A stretch of DNA of 27,740 bases, taken from assembly GCA_945485605.1 (NCBI GenBank), contig CALYSG010000002.1, positions 1-27,740 on the forward strand. Reading direction: 5' to 3'. Made by a program: the position numbers and the translations under genes. The notes beneath the pieces are model-generated. The model had not been told where the DNA came from. It ran no database searches and saw only the letters and a list, made by a program, of their open reading frames with translations. The stretch comes from an uncultured Clostridia bacterium (GTDB taxonomy: Bacteria; Bacillota; Clostridia; Oscillospirales; CAG-272). Shown one piece after another: positions 1 through 7,617 of this stretch. Position 1 is the first letter of the stretch. Every line of letters begins with the position of its first letter.

Positions 1-87
1 ATTTTATCACATATAACCCGAAATGGCAACAGCATTACAAATTTTTTATTTTTGTCTCGGGCATAAACAAAAAAGCCTCCTCAGCTA

Positions 88-116
88 TTTACAAATGATG
101 ATAAATAGAGTATAAT
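88..116 (+). promoter_or_regulatory. Sigma-A promoter of xpt
   Basis: TTTACA at 88-93 and a perfect TATAAT at 111-116 are separated by exactly 17 bp. The TTG start of xpt is 30 bp further on, so the leader is short. No purine riboswitch core is recognisable in the 145 bases before the gene, although xpt often carries one in Bacillota. Bases 1-87 hold no gene I can support. Confidence 0.8.
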
Positions 117-145
117 AATCATAATTTAATTATGGAGGAATTGCT

Positions 146-727
146 TTGAAACTTTTGGAAGAACGGATTCTCCGCGACGGTGAATTCAAGGGAAACGATA
201 TTGTCAGAGTAGACAGCTTTCTTAACTGTCAGATGGATATAAACCTTATATCCGAGATCGGCAAGGAATTTTTCCGGCTTTTCGGAGATAAGGAGATCAC
301 GAAGATCCTCACGGTCGAAGCGTCGGGCATCGGGATCGCCTGCATAACCGCCACTTACTTCAAAGTTCCGGTCGTCTTCGCAAAAAAGACCCAATCGGCA
401 AACATTTCGGAAGAGGACGGTCTGCTCACCGCGAAGGTGCGATCGTTCACAAAGAAGACCGAAAACATAATAAGAGTCGACAGACGCTACATATCCCCCT
501 TTGACCGCGTCCTGCTCATCGACGATTTTCTCGCTACCGGTGAGGCTCTTCTCGGCATGATCGAGATAGTCAGGCAGGCAGGCGCCGAGGTCGCCGGTGC
601 GGGGATCTGCGTTGAAAAAGCCTTCCAGCCGGGCGGAGACACCGTAAGAAAAATGGGAGTAGACCTCCATTCGCTCGCAATAATCGACAAGGACGCCGAC
701 GGCAATATGATCTTCATTGAAAAATAA
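146..727 (+). CDS. xpt: Xanthine phosphoribosyltransferase
   Basis: Purine salvage enzyme that joins xanthine to PRPP to give XMP in the cytoplasm. The 193-residue length fits the Xpt family. The type I PRTase PRPP-binding motif is clear at residues 122-134 (LLIDDFLATGEA), and the Xpt-typical stretches KLLEERI at the N-terminus and VEASGIG near residue 58 are present. The start is TTG at 146, seven bases after a GGAGG at 134-138; no in-frame ATG fits better. It is the first gene behind a strong promoter and is followed after 24 bases by a peptidase-like gene. The family assignment is secure. Preference for xanthine over hypoxanthine is inferred from resemblance. Confidence 0.93.
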   Translation: MKLLEERILRDGEFKGNDIVRVDSFLNCQMDINLISEIGKEFFRLFGDKEITKILTVEASGIGIACITATYFKVPVVFAKKTQSANISEEDGLLTAKVRSFTKKTENIIRVDRRYISPFDRVLLIDDFLATGEALLGMIEIVRQAGAEVAGAGICVEKAFQPGGDTVRKMGVDLHSLAIIDKDADGNMIFIEK

Positions 728-751
728 CTTTCCAGATAAAGGAGCCCTGAT

Positions 752-1435
752 ATGAAAATGATACTCAGCGGCGGCGGAGGCGTCGCCAAAAATCAGGAGG
801 CATATGACCTTTTTGCCGCCAATGTTGACAAGAGAAAACCGGTACTTTACATACGCTTTGCCGCTCTGCCCGACGATTACACTACGGCTTACGGCAAATT
901 CGCCGCAAGTATGGCAGAGCTCGGAATTTATTCTACAAGGCTATGTGAAAGTCCCGAGGTCTTCTCCGAATTCGACCTTTCGGAATTCGGCGGGATCTTC
1001 TGCTCCGGCGGAAACACCTTCAGACTGCTGAAGACACTAAAGGACTGCGGTGCAGACAAGAAGATAAAAGAATATCTGAAAAACGGAGGAACCTACATCG
1101 GCTCTTCTGCCGGCGCTATCATCGGCGGATATGACATTATGCCGATAATCTATATGGACGCGAACGCTGTCCTGCTTGAAGATACCCACGGGCTTGATAT
1201 GATGGACGGCTGGTCGACGATAGCCCACTACGGCGACTCGACCTCCGAGCTCCGCAACGCCGAATGGGACAGAGCGGTAAGGATTCTCGCTACTAAATAT
1301 AATAAGTTAGTAGCACTGTCGGAAGAGAGCGCCATCGTGATCGACGAAAACGGTGCAACGGTACAGGGTGCCCCGTGTAAGGTGTTTGAAAACGGGGTCG
1401 AGCGTATGATCGCCCCCGGAGAACGTCTCTGCTGA
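752..1435 (+). CDS. Peptidase S51 (dipeptidase E-like) family protein
   Basis: A 227-residue protein of the peptidase E / type 1 glutamine amidotransferase-like fold. The nucleophile elbow is visible as GSSAGA at residues 117-122, with S119 as the likely catalytic serine (GxSxG), and CSGGNTF at about 84-90 matches the conserved GGNT segment of the family. The N-terminus MKMILSGGGG is the usual first strand and glycine turn. Family members cleave Asp-X dipeptides or process cyanophycin-type peptides; the substrate here cannot be read. The ATG at 752 is preceded by AAAGGAG. It sits between xpt and a DUF4003 gene on the same strand with short gaps, so co-transcription is likely. Confidence 0.8.
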   Translation: MKMILSGGGGVAKNQEAYDLFAANVDKRKPVLYIRFAALPDDYTTAYGKFAASMAELGIYSTRLCESPEVFSEFDLSEFGGIFCSGGNTFRLLKTLKDCGADKKIKEYLKNGGTYIGSSAGAIIGGYDIMPIIYMDANAVLLEDTHGLDMMDGWSTIAHYGDSTSELRNAEWDRAVRILATKYNKLVALSEESAIVIDENGATVQGAPCKVFENGVERMIAPGERLC

Positions 1436-1451
1436 CAGAATTACGGAAATT

Positions 1452-2438
1452 ATGGAACGAAGCCTTTTACACAGCCTTGAACTCCTAACGGGAAATCGGC
1501 AGATACTCGCAAAGAGCTTTCGTGCCGAATACAATTCCCTTCTGATCCTTGCCGCGGGTATGTATGCGTCAAAAAATGCGATCGCGGATCCGGAAAAAAT
1601 CAGAAAATCCACAGCTCTGATAAAAAGCAAAACAAATAATTTCTCGACATTCCGCAGTTCTCCGACGCGATTCTGCACGGCAACCATGCTCTCTCTCGAG
1701 CCTGAGCCCGAAAAAACGTTTGACCGTGTGCTTTCGGTCTATGGATTGCTCAGAAAGAACTTTTCTCCGAGCTTTTACCTTGCATCTTCGGCATATATGC
1801 TTGCTTCATGCAATACAGAAAGCGAGATCCGCACATCGGTAGGTGCTATGCACGATTTCTATCGCATGATGAAATCGGATCACTCATTCCTTACTACCGG
1901 AGAAAGCATAATCTATGCCGCTCTCGCCGCTGCGTCCGGAATATCGAAAAAAGAATTTCATGAAAAGACAGAGATAGCCTACCTGAAGCTGAAAGGCTTC
2001 TTCCCCGCCTCGTCAAGGCTTCTGTGTGCGTATCTCATAGCTCTCTCACCTTACAGTGAGGATTACGGCTTTGAACGGACCGTGATGCTTTATGAACGTC
2101 TTCGCGCAAAGGGACTTCGATACGGAAAGCATCACGAGCTTCCTGTGTTGACACTTCTTGCGCTTACGGGAGAAGACATCGGCAAGCTCGCATCGGAAAT
2201 GAAAGAGATCAACCGCTATCTCCGTGCGCACCGAGGCTTCGGAGCCTCGCTCGGAACATCACAGCGACTGATGTTCGCGGCATTAAGAATATGTGCCGAC
2301 AGAGCAACTGACGGAAATACATCCGATAGTATCGCAATTAACGGTGCAGCTGCGGAAATGCTTGCCCGGCAGCAAGCAGCCACCATGGCAGCCATAGCCT
2401 CATCGACTGTTGTTGTCGTATCGGCATCCTCAAATTGA
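1452..2438 (+). CDS. DUF4003 family protein
   Basis: A 328-residue, mostly helical, soluble-looking protein resembling the DUF4003 family of Bacillota, whose function is unknown. The visible hallmarks are an N-terminal LLTGNRQILAKSF segment, a central alanine-rich helical array (LLILAAGMYAS, FYLASSAYMLAS, SIIYAALAAASG) and a C-terminal AAATMAAIASSTVVVVSAS tail rich in small residues. The tail looks hydrophobic but is short. The start ATG is 17 bases after the preceding stop with a weak GGA. The next gene begins 28 bases downstream, or overlaps if its upstream TTG were used. The assignment is by recognition of sequence style and no catalytic residues are apparent. Confidence 0.6.
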   Translation: MERSLLHSLELLTGNRQILAKSFRAEYNSLLILAAGMYASKNAIADPEKIRKSTALIKSKTNNFSTFRSSPTRFCTATMLSLEPEPEKTFDRVLSVYGLLRKNFSPSFYLASSAYMLASCNTESEIRTSVGAMHDFYRMMKSDHSFLTTGESIIYAALAAASGISKKEFHEKTEIAYLKLKGFFPASSRLLCAYLIALSPYSEDYGFERTVMLYERLRAKGLRYGKHHELPVLTLLALTGEDIGKLASEMKEINRYLRAHRGFGASLGTSQRLMFAALRICADRATDGNTSDSIAINGAAAEMLARQQAATMAAIASSTVVVVSASSN

Positions 2439-2466
2439 CAAAAAACAAAGGCAGGATAAAAACAAA

Positions 2467-3693
2467 TTGAAAACCGAAAGATCCTTTCCCCGATTCACAG
2501 TCACGAAAAAGGCTGCGGCGTCGGTAAAAAACGGTCACCCGTGGATATACGGTGAGGAAATATTATCCGGAACAGAAGGCGTTGGGAACGGCGAGCTCTG
2601 TGATGCCTTTTCCGAAAAAGGCACCTATCTCGGAACCGGACTTTACAGCGAAAAAAGCAAGATCAAGCTTCGACTTCTGTCGGATAACGCCAATGAAAAG
2701 TTTGATGAGAGCTTCTTTGCGCGGCGACTCGGATACGCGATAGACCACCGACTTACCGTAATGCGCAACGATTTTGAATGCTGTCGGCTCGTATTCGGCG
2801 AGGCTGACGGGCTTCCGGGGCTTACTGTCGACCGTTATAACGATATTCTTGTAACGCAGACAGTTTCCTTCGGCATGGATATGCGCAAAGATATGATCTT
2901 CCGTCAGATGATATCGGAGCTCTTGAAACGAGGAGTTAAAGTATCGGGAATTTTTGAACGCAACGACCTCTCCCTTCGCGAGCTTGAAGGTCTGCCGCAA
3001 GGCAAGGGTTGGTATACATCCGACCTCATCGGGCATCCCGAATTTACCTTGATTGAAATATGTGAAAACGGGATAAAATACTCGGTGGATATTGAGAACG
3101 GACAGAAGACCGGGTTCTTCCTCGATCAGAAATACAACAGATCGGCGGCATCAAGGCTCGCGAACGGGAAAAAGGTCCTCGACTGCTTCACACACACGGG
3201 ATCGTTTGCCATGAACGCAGTAATGGGCGGTGCCGCTCACGTTACGGCAGTCGATATATCGAAGGACGCAATAGAACTTGCAAAGCAGAATGCCCGCCTC
3301 AACGCCATGGAAGATAAGATGGACTTTCTCTGTACCGATGTTTTCGACCTTCTTCCAAGGCTTTGCGAGGAGCACGCAGATTATGACTATGTGATTCTTG
3401 ATCCTCCCGCATTCACGAAGAGCCGCAAGACGATAAGGGACGCCGAGCGCGGATATAAAGAGATAAATTTCCGCGCAATGAAGCTTCTTCGGCGCGGAGG
3501 CTACCTTGCGACCTGCTCCTGCTCGCATTTCATGAGCAATGAGCTGTTCCTTAAAATGCTGGTCTCGGCGTCACATGACGCAGGCGTTACCTTAAAGCTC
3601 GTCGAGGCTCGTCGTCAATCTCCCGATCATCCTATACTTCTCAATGTTCCGGAAACAGATTACCTCAAGTTCTATCTGTTCCAGATCGTTTGA
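2467..3693 (+). CDS. RlmI-like class I SAM-dependent rRNA methyltransferase (COG1092)
   Basis: Predicted 23S rRNA cytosine-C5 methyltransferase of the RlmI/YwbD type, 408 residues. It has an N-terminal PUA-like domain (about residues 1-75, containing GHPWIYGEEI), a linking segment with EADGLPGLTVDRY, and a C-terminal Rossmann methyltransferase domain. SAM motif I is DCFTHTGSFA from residue 239, and motif IV is DPPAF at 312-316. I place the start at TTG 2467, which follows AGGA at 2453-2456 and gives the usual N-terminus; an in-frame TTG at 2410 would overlap the upstream gene and add 19 unlike residues. The exact rRNA position modified is not readable. Confidence 0.85.
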   Translation: MKTERSFPRFTVTKKAAASVKNGHPWIYGEEILSGTEGVGNGELCDAFSEKGTYLGTGLYSEKSKIKLRLLSDNANEKFDESFFARRLGYAIDHRLTVMRNDFECCRLVFGEADGLPGLTVDRYNDILVTQTVSFGMDMRKDMIFRQMISELLKRGVKVSGIFERNDLSLRELEGLPQGKGWYTSDLIGHPEFTLIEICENGIKYSVDIENGQKTGFFLDQKYNRSAASRLANGKKVLDCFTHTGSFAMNAVMGGAAHVTAVDISKDAIELAKQNARLNAMEDKMDFLCTDVFDLLPRLCEEHADYDYVILDPPAFTKSRKTIRDAERGYKEINFRAMKLLRRGGYLATCSCSHFMSNELFLKMLVSASHDAGVTLKLVEARRQSPDHPILLNVPETDYLKFYLFQIV

Positions 3694-3706
3694 AAAGGAA
3701 TAATTT

Positions 3707-4048
3707 ATGAAGCCGTTTACGGTTAACGAAGAAAATTTCACGCGTGAGGTTCTCGGCGCAAAAAAGCCGGTGCTCCTCTTCTTTCACGCAGACCGCTGTG
3801 CCTTCTGCCGACGCACGGAGCCGGTATTTGATGAGCTTTCTGAAAAAACCGACAACGTCATATTTGCAAAAACCGACGCCGACGCAAACACAGGTCTGAC
3901 TTCTATGCTCGGCATCATGGGACTCCCCGCATTTATTCTGTTTGACGGTGGAAAAGAGGTCTCAAGAGCCGTCGGTATGAGAACAAAAGCCCAGCTTATT
4001 GCCATGCTCGAAGAAAAAAACAACAGCGATTTGCAATTTTCGCGATAA
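3707..4048 (+). CDS. Thioredoxin family protein
   Basis: A 113-residue single-domain thioredoxin-fold protein with active site C31-A-F-C34 (classical thioredoxin has CGPC) and the cis-proline at P74 within GLPAFILF. It has no signal peptide or membrane segment, so it is cytoplasmic. The CAFC centre suggests a redox potential or partner different from housekeeping thioredoxin, which is an inference. The ATG is preceded by AAAGGA and lies 13 bases after the methyltransferase gene. Its last codons hold the promoter of the following TetR gene. Confidence 0.83.
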   Translation: MKPFTVNEENFTREVLGAKKPVLLFFHADRCAFCRRTEPVFDELSEKTDNVIFAKTDADANTGLTSMLGIMGLPAFILFDGGKEVSRAVGMRTKAQLIAMLEEKNNSDLQFSR

Positions 4049-4059
4049 TGTGATATAAT
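4031..4059 (+). promoter_or_regulatory. Promoter of the TetR-type gene, nested in the end of the thioredoxin gene
   Basis: TTGCAA at 4031-4036 lies inside the thioredoxin coding sequence and TATAAT at 4054-4059 follows after 17 bp, with a TG one base upstream of the -10 (extended -10). The regulator can therefore be transcribed independently of the upstream cluster. Confidence 0.75.
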
Positions 4060-4099
4060 ATACAAAAACAAAGGTATTCCCCGATGGGAGGTGACTTTT

Positions 4100-4654
4100 T
4101 TGAAGCAGCAAATAACTAAAGGCGCAATAGAAGCCTCTTTTTTGCGTCTTCTCCGGGTAAAGCCGTTTGAAAAGATCACCGTTCGCGACATAGTGGAGGA
4201 TTGCGGGCTTACGAGGAATACCTTCTATTATTATTATCAGGACATTTACGATATAGTCGAAGATGTTTTTCACCGTATAATCAACGAAACCATCGCCTCT
4301 GCCGAAACCGCAGACAACTGGGAGGAGATACTTGACCGTGCGGTCGATACACTTCGCGGAAACAAAAAAATGGTACATAACCTTTTTCTTACCTCTAAAT
4401 CATCCGAGCTTACGGCATACCTTTCAAAATCGATAGCACGGCTGATATCTCACTATCTCGAACCGATTCCGGACATTTCCGAAAGCGACAAGGTACTTCT
4501 CGTACGCTTCTGTACAAATGCCTTCAAGGGTATGTTCCGTGACTGGATAGAGTCGGGGATGGAGGGTGATTTTGCCGCCGATATAAAACGCACGATAAAG
4601 CTGTTCATTATTTCCATGACCGATGCGGCGAGGAAAACTCACGACAGTGTATAG
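4100..4654 (+). CDS. TetR/AcrR family transcriptional regulator
   Basis: A 184-residue regulator. The N-terminal helix-turn-helix is visible at about residues 26-46 (ITVRDIVEDCGLTRNTFYYY), a typical TetR recognition helix. The C-terminal part (about 60-184) is helical and resembles the ligand/dimerisation domain of DhaS-like members. The start is TTG at 4100, seven bases after GGGAGGTG (4085-4092); the in-frame GTG at 4091 lies within that Shine-Dalgarno sequence and is rejected. A 17-bp palindrome 21 bp after the stop, and before the promoter of the next operon, is a plausible operator. The ligand is unknown. Confidence 0.85.
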   Translation: MKQQITKGAIEASFLRLLRVKPFEKITVRDIVEDCGLTRNTFYYYYQDIYDIVEDVFHRIINETIASAETADNWEEILDRAVDTLRGNKKMVHNLFLTSKSSELTAYLSKSIARLISHYLEPIPDISESDKVLLVRFCTNAFKGMFRDWIESGMEGDFAADIKRTIKLFIISMTDAARKTHDSV

Positions 4655-4675
4655 CTTTGCGCATATGAGTTAAAA

Positions 4676-4692
4676 TGTAATGTTTTATTACA
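4676..4692. promoter_or_regulatory. Candidate TetR operator palindrome
   Basis: TGTAAT-GTTTT-ATTACA is a perfect 6-bp inverted repeat around a 5-bp centre. After one mismatch it extends by two further A/T pairs on each side. It lies between the TetR-type gene and the DUF308 promoter, 18 bp upstream of the -35 box. It is too AT-rich and lacks a T-tract, so it is not a terminator. Binding by the neighbouring regulator is inferred. Confidence 0.45.
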
Positions 4693-4710
4693 GTTAATGG
4701 CTTTTGAATG

Positions 4711-4739
4711 TTGAAAGAATAGCCTCACAGCATTATAAT
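4711..4739 (+). promoter_or_regulatory. Promoter of the DUF308-fakA operon
   Basis: TTGAAA at 4711-4716 and perfect TATAAT at 4734-4739 are 17 bp apart. The start codon of the DUF308 gene is 28 bp downstream. Confidence 0.82.
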
Positions 4740-4767
4740 TAAACAAATATCGTGGGAGGTCTGAACA

Positions 4768-5367
4768 ATGAGAAAAAAAACGGGTATCGTAATGCAGGCA
4801 AAGATATTCAATGTCGTTGCCGCGGCTTGCGTATGCATTGCCGGCATTATAATTCTTCTTACATATAATAACAACGGTGCTGCCAACTACCTTAAGTGGG
4901 GACTCGGCGCTCTCTGCATATTCCTTGGCGGTGCAAAGCTGCTTGGATATTTTTCAAACGATCTTTACCGACTGGCATTCCAGTTTGACCTAACATTCGG
5001 TATCTTTATCTCTTTTGTGGGAATACTTATATTCGTTGCCCCGGTCAATGAGGTTATTAAGATCCTTCCCCACATTTTCTCTATCTACGTGATACTTGAC
5101 GGCTCGCTGAAATTCCAGATCGCGATAGATGCGCGACGCTTCGGAATGTCAAAGTGGCTGATAATACTCTTTACTTCAATCATAATATGCCTTGCCGGAG
5201 CGGCAGCCGAGATCGGGGTCTACCTTCCGATCGGTGATCCGGCAAGCCCCGTCACACTTCTCGGAATAGCACTGATCGCCGACGGTCTTGAAAACTGCTT
5301 CGTTACCGCCTACACGGTAAGGGTCGGCGCAAAAAACAAAAAACTGGAAGATAAATTTGATCTTTAA
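4768..5367 (+). CDS. DUF308 (HdeD-like) integral membrane protein
   Basis: A 199-residue membrane protein with about six hydrophobic segments (roughly residues 14-32, 38-57, 70-92, 95-113, 128-148 and 160-180) and a short charged C-terminus (KNKKLEDKFDL). The pattern of short helices in tandem with GLGALCIFLGG- and FISFVGILIF-type repeats resembles the DUF308/HdeD family, linked to acid or stress response in enterobacteria but uncharacterised here. ATG 4768 follows GGGAGGT by seven bases. The gene opens a two-gene operon with fakA (24-bp gap) next to a TetR regulator. Confidence 0.7.
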   Translation: MRKKTGIVMQAKIFNVVAAACVCIAGIIILLTYNNNGAANYLKWGLGALCIFLGGAKLLGYFSNDLYRLAFQFDLTFGIFISFVGILIFVAPVNEVIKILPHIFSIYVILDGSLKFQIAIDARRFGMSKWLIILFTSIIICLAGAAAEIGVYLPIGDPASPVTLLGIALIADGLENCFVTAYTVRVGAKNKKLEDKFDL

Positions 5368-5391
5368 TCAGACTAACTGAAAGGTTGCGAT

Positions 5392-7059
5392 ATGGACACA
5401 TACCGACTCAACGGCGACACCCTTGCTAAAATGCTGAGGGGTGGCGCCTCAAACCTCAAAAACAACGCACAAACAGTAAACGATCTCAACGTGTTTCCGA
5501 TCCCCGACGGCGACACCGGTGACAATATGTCACGTACCATTGAAGGGGGAACGCGCAATATTCTACCGAACGACTCGGATCTCACGGTTTCGGAGATCGC
5601 CGAGCGACTTGCCGACGGTATGCTAATGTCTGCACGGGGAAATTCGGGAGTTATACTCTCACAGTTCTTCGAGGGAATAAAACGCTCGGTATCGGGACTT
5701 TCCGAGCTCGATACGGAGGATCTCTACAAGGCCTTCCGCCGAGGAGTCGAGCAGGCGTATTCCTCTGTCGCGAAGCCAACCGAGGGTACGATTCTCACGG
5801 TCATGCGTGAGGCTACCGAATACGCCGGCAAAAACACCGGTAAAAGCAGTAGCATCGAAGCATTTTTCGATGCGTTTGAAAAAGAAATGTACGATTCCCT
5901 TGACCGCACACCCGATCTTCTTCCCGTTCTCCGCGAATCGGGAGTCATCGACAGCGGCGGTGCGGGATTCGTATATATAATCGACGGAATGTACCGCACG
6001 CTCCGCGGGGAGAATATCTCAAACGAGTCTCAATTTTCAAATCCCGATGCCTTTGTATCTGCCGATATAGGCAAAAACTTTGATGAAAACAGTGAGATGA
6101 AGTTCGGCTACTGCACCGAGCTGATCCTTCAGCTTATGAGCAAAAAGTGCGATGTTGAAGGGTTCTGCGCGGATGATCTTATAAAATATCTCGAATCCAT
6201 CGGCGGTGAATCGGTAGTAGCCTTCAAAAACGGGACGAGAGTAAAGCTTCACGTCCATACCTTTGAACCTTACCGCGTGCTTGAGTACTGTTGCGGGTTC
6301 GGCGAGCTCGTAACGGTCAAGATCGAGAATATGTCGATCCAGCATAACGGTAATTCGGTGAAAAACAACTTCACGCGCCGCAAAGAAGATAAACGCAAAG
6401 AGTTTGCGCTTGTCGCGGTCGCCGAAGGCGAAGGGCTAAAGGAGATCTTCAGACAGTTCGGCGCAGACTTTGTGGTCGACGGAAATCAGACGATGAATCC
6501 CTCAACAGAGGACTTCATAAAGGCTTTTGAAGCGGTAAACGCAGAGAAAATCTTCGTACTTCCGAACAATTCAAATATTGTTCTTGCGGCAAAGCAGGCG
6601 GCGGACATGTACGAAAGATCCGAGGTATACGTAATACCGAGCACCACACTTGCAGAGGGCTACTCAGCACTGACTATGCTTGATTATACCTCCGGCGATG
6701 TTGATACGATAATCGAAGGCTTAAATAACGCCATAAGCGCCGTGACGACGGGCAGCGTCACTTATGCCGTGCGCGACTCCCATATCGGCGGATTCGACAT
6801 AAAGACCGGCGACTGGCTCGGATTTGAGGGCAAGAGCCTTCTGGCGTCCGGAAAAGATAAGGTCGAGGCCGCAAAGGGCTTGATAGACTCTATCGACCTG
6901 AGCGAAAAGGAAGTCATCATAGTCATCTGCGGCAAGGACGCAAGCCGCGATGATATGGACACGCTGAGAGCTCATATAAATAATAAATACCCCATGATCG
7001 AGCTTTACGAGGTCGAAGGCGAGCAGGATGTGTACAGTTTTATCTTCGCAATCGAGTGA
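5392..7059 (+). CDS. fakA: DAK2-domain protein, YloV/FakA-type fatty acid kinase
   Basis: Predicted ATP-binding subunit of the fatty acid kinase that phosphorylates FakB-bound fatty acids for phospholipid synthesis; 555 residues, the usual length. The N-terminal DhaL/DAK2 domain (about 5-205) carries NVFPIPDGDTGDNM at 33-46, with D39, D41 and D44 as the Mg-ATP aspartates, and SARGNSGVI and DSGGAGF further on. The middle domain has LHVHTFEP near residue 287, which contains family-conserved histidines. The C-terminal part (about 340-555) is the DegV-like domain. No fakB/degV gene lies in the window, so the partner must be elsewhere. The position next to a membrane protein and a TetR regulator hints at lipid- or membrane-linked control, which is inference. 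No convincing terminator follows before the tRNA promoter. Confidence 0.88.
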   Translation: MDTYRLNGDTLAKMLRGGASNLKNNAQTVNDLNVFPIPDGDTGDNMSRTIEGGTRNILPNDSDLTVSEIAERLADGMLMSARGNSGVILSQFFEGIKRSVSGLSELDTEDLYKAFRRGVEQAYSSVAKPTEGTILTVMREATEYAGKNTGKSSSIEAFFDAFEKEMYDSLDRTPDLLPVLRESGVIDSGGAGFVYIIDGMYRTLRGENISNESQFSNPDAFVSADIGKNFDENSEMKFGYCTELILQLMSKKCDVEGFCADDLIKYLESIGGESVVAFKNGTRVKLHVHTFEPYRVLEYCCGFGELVTVKIENMSIQHNGNSVKNNFTRRKEDKRKEFALVAVAEGEGLKEIFRQFGADFVVDGNQTMNPSTEDFIKAFEAVNAEKIFVLPNNSNIVLAAKQAADMYERSEVYVIPSTTLAEGYSALTMLDYTSGDVDTIIEGLNNAISAVTTGSVTYAVRDSHIGGFDIKTGDWLGFEGKSLLASGKDKVEAAKGLIDSIDLSEKEVIIVICGKDASRDDMDTLRAHINNKYPMIELYEVEGEQDVYSFIFAIE

Positions 7060-7113
7060 CCCGAAATTAAAAAAGTTTTTTTGATAACTGCGCAATTTTT
7101 TGCCTTATAACAC

Positions 7114-7142
7114 TTGACAAAGGTCTTACTTTGTGGTATTAT
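7114..7142 (+). promoter_or_regulatory. Promoter of tRNA-Ala
   Basis: A consensus TTGACA at 7114-7119, a 17-bp spacer and TATTAT at 7137-7142. The mature tRNA starts 10 bases after the -10 box, so the 5' leader is only a few nucleotides. Confidence 0.85.
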
Positions 7143-7152
7143 ATACGGCGTT

Positions 7153-7228
7153 GGGGCATTAGCGCAGTTGGGAGCGCACAACACTGGCAGTGTTGGGGTC
7201 AGGGGTTCGAATCCCCTATGCTCCACCA
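7153..7228 (+). tRNA. tRNA-Ala (anticodon GGC)
   Basis: A complete 76-nt cloverleaf with encoded CCA. The acceptor GGGGCAT pairs with ATGCTCC and includes the G3-U70 wobble pair that identifies alanine tRNAs. The D stem is GCGC/GCGC, and the anticodon stem CAACA/TGTTG holds the loop CTGGCAG with anticodon GGC, reading GCC. The T stem AGGGG/CCCCT holds the loop TTCGAAT. The last 16 bases, CCCCTATGCTCCACCA, recur twice downstream within tandem repeats. Confidence 0.97.
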
Positions 7229-7415
7229 AAAAAGCAAGGCACGGTAAAGCCGTGCCTTGTTTTTTTGCGGAGTATTGGACTCGGTAAGAAGCCTGCAAGT
7301 TGCGAGGAAGGCCTCAACAGATACGGTAGATTGACATAAAGTATAAAAAACAGATTCGAAATCCATGCCGCAACTGCTGCGGGTAAAATTCCGAAGGAAG
7401 TTTACCTGCGGAATT
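7213..7415. repeat. Tandem repeat unit 1 (tRNA 3' end + terminator + palindromic spacer)
   Basis: A 203-bp unit starting with the tRNA-Ala 3' end (CCCCTATGCTCCACCA), then the terminator hairpin, GCGGAGT, and about 137 bp of non-coding spacer. The spacer holds inverted repeats: AGTTGCG with CGCAACT about 55 bp later, and a long hairpin at about 7376-7410, CTGCGGGTAAAATTCC against GGAAGTTTACCTGCGG, with loop GAA, one A-G mismatch and two G-U pairs. It has no coding potential I can support; open frames across it are products of the repeat. Confidence 0.9.
7229..7266 (+). terminator. Rho-independent terminator of tRNA-Ala (copy 1)
   Basis: A 10-bp perfect stem, CAAGGCACGG (7235-7244) and CCGTGCCTTG (7250-7259), with loop TAAAG and seven T at 7260-7266. 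An A-run precedes the stem, so it can also act on the other strand. It begins at the end of the tRNA. Confidence 0.92.
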
Positions 7416-7617
7416 CCCCTATGCTCCACCAAAAAAGCAAGGCACGGTAAAGCCGTGCCTTGTTTTTTTGCGGAGTATTGGACTCGGTAAGAAGCCTGCA
7501 AGTTGCGAGGAAGGCCTCAACAGATACGGTAGATTGACATAAAGTATAAAAACAGGTCCGAAATCCATGCCGCAACTGCTGCGGGTAAAATTCCAAAGGA
7601 AGTTTACCTGCGGAATT
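7416..7617. repeat. Tandem repeat unit 2
   Basis: A 202-bp unit, about 98% identical to unit 1: one A is missing in an A-run and there are three substitutions (two in the AGATTCG segment, which reads AGGTCCG here, and one in the hairpin loop, GAA to AAA). The loop change leaves the stem intact. The high identity indicates a recent duplication. Confidence 0.9.
7431..7469 (+). terminator. Terminator hairpin, copy 2
   Basis: Same stem as copy 1: CAAGGCACGG (7438-7447) with CCGTGCCTTG (7453-7462) and seven T at 7463-7469. It lies within tandem repeat unit 2. Confidence 0.85.

Noticed and set aside
1..110. Possible purine riboswitch before xpt
   Set aside because: The conserved core and the expected stems are not visible, and the promoter at 88-116 leaves only a short leader.
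7060..7100. Possible terminator after fakA (A-run followed by T-run)
   Set aside because: The inverted repeat is only A/T with no GC stem, so I do not call it.
7328..7350. TTGACA and TATAAA inside each repeat unit as a possible promoter
   Set aside because: Only about 5 bp separate the two boxes, and no -10 lies 17 bp from TTGACA.
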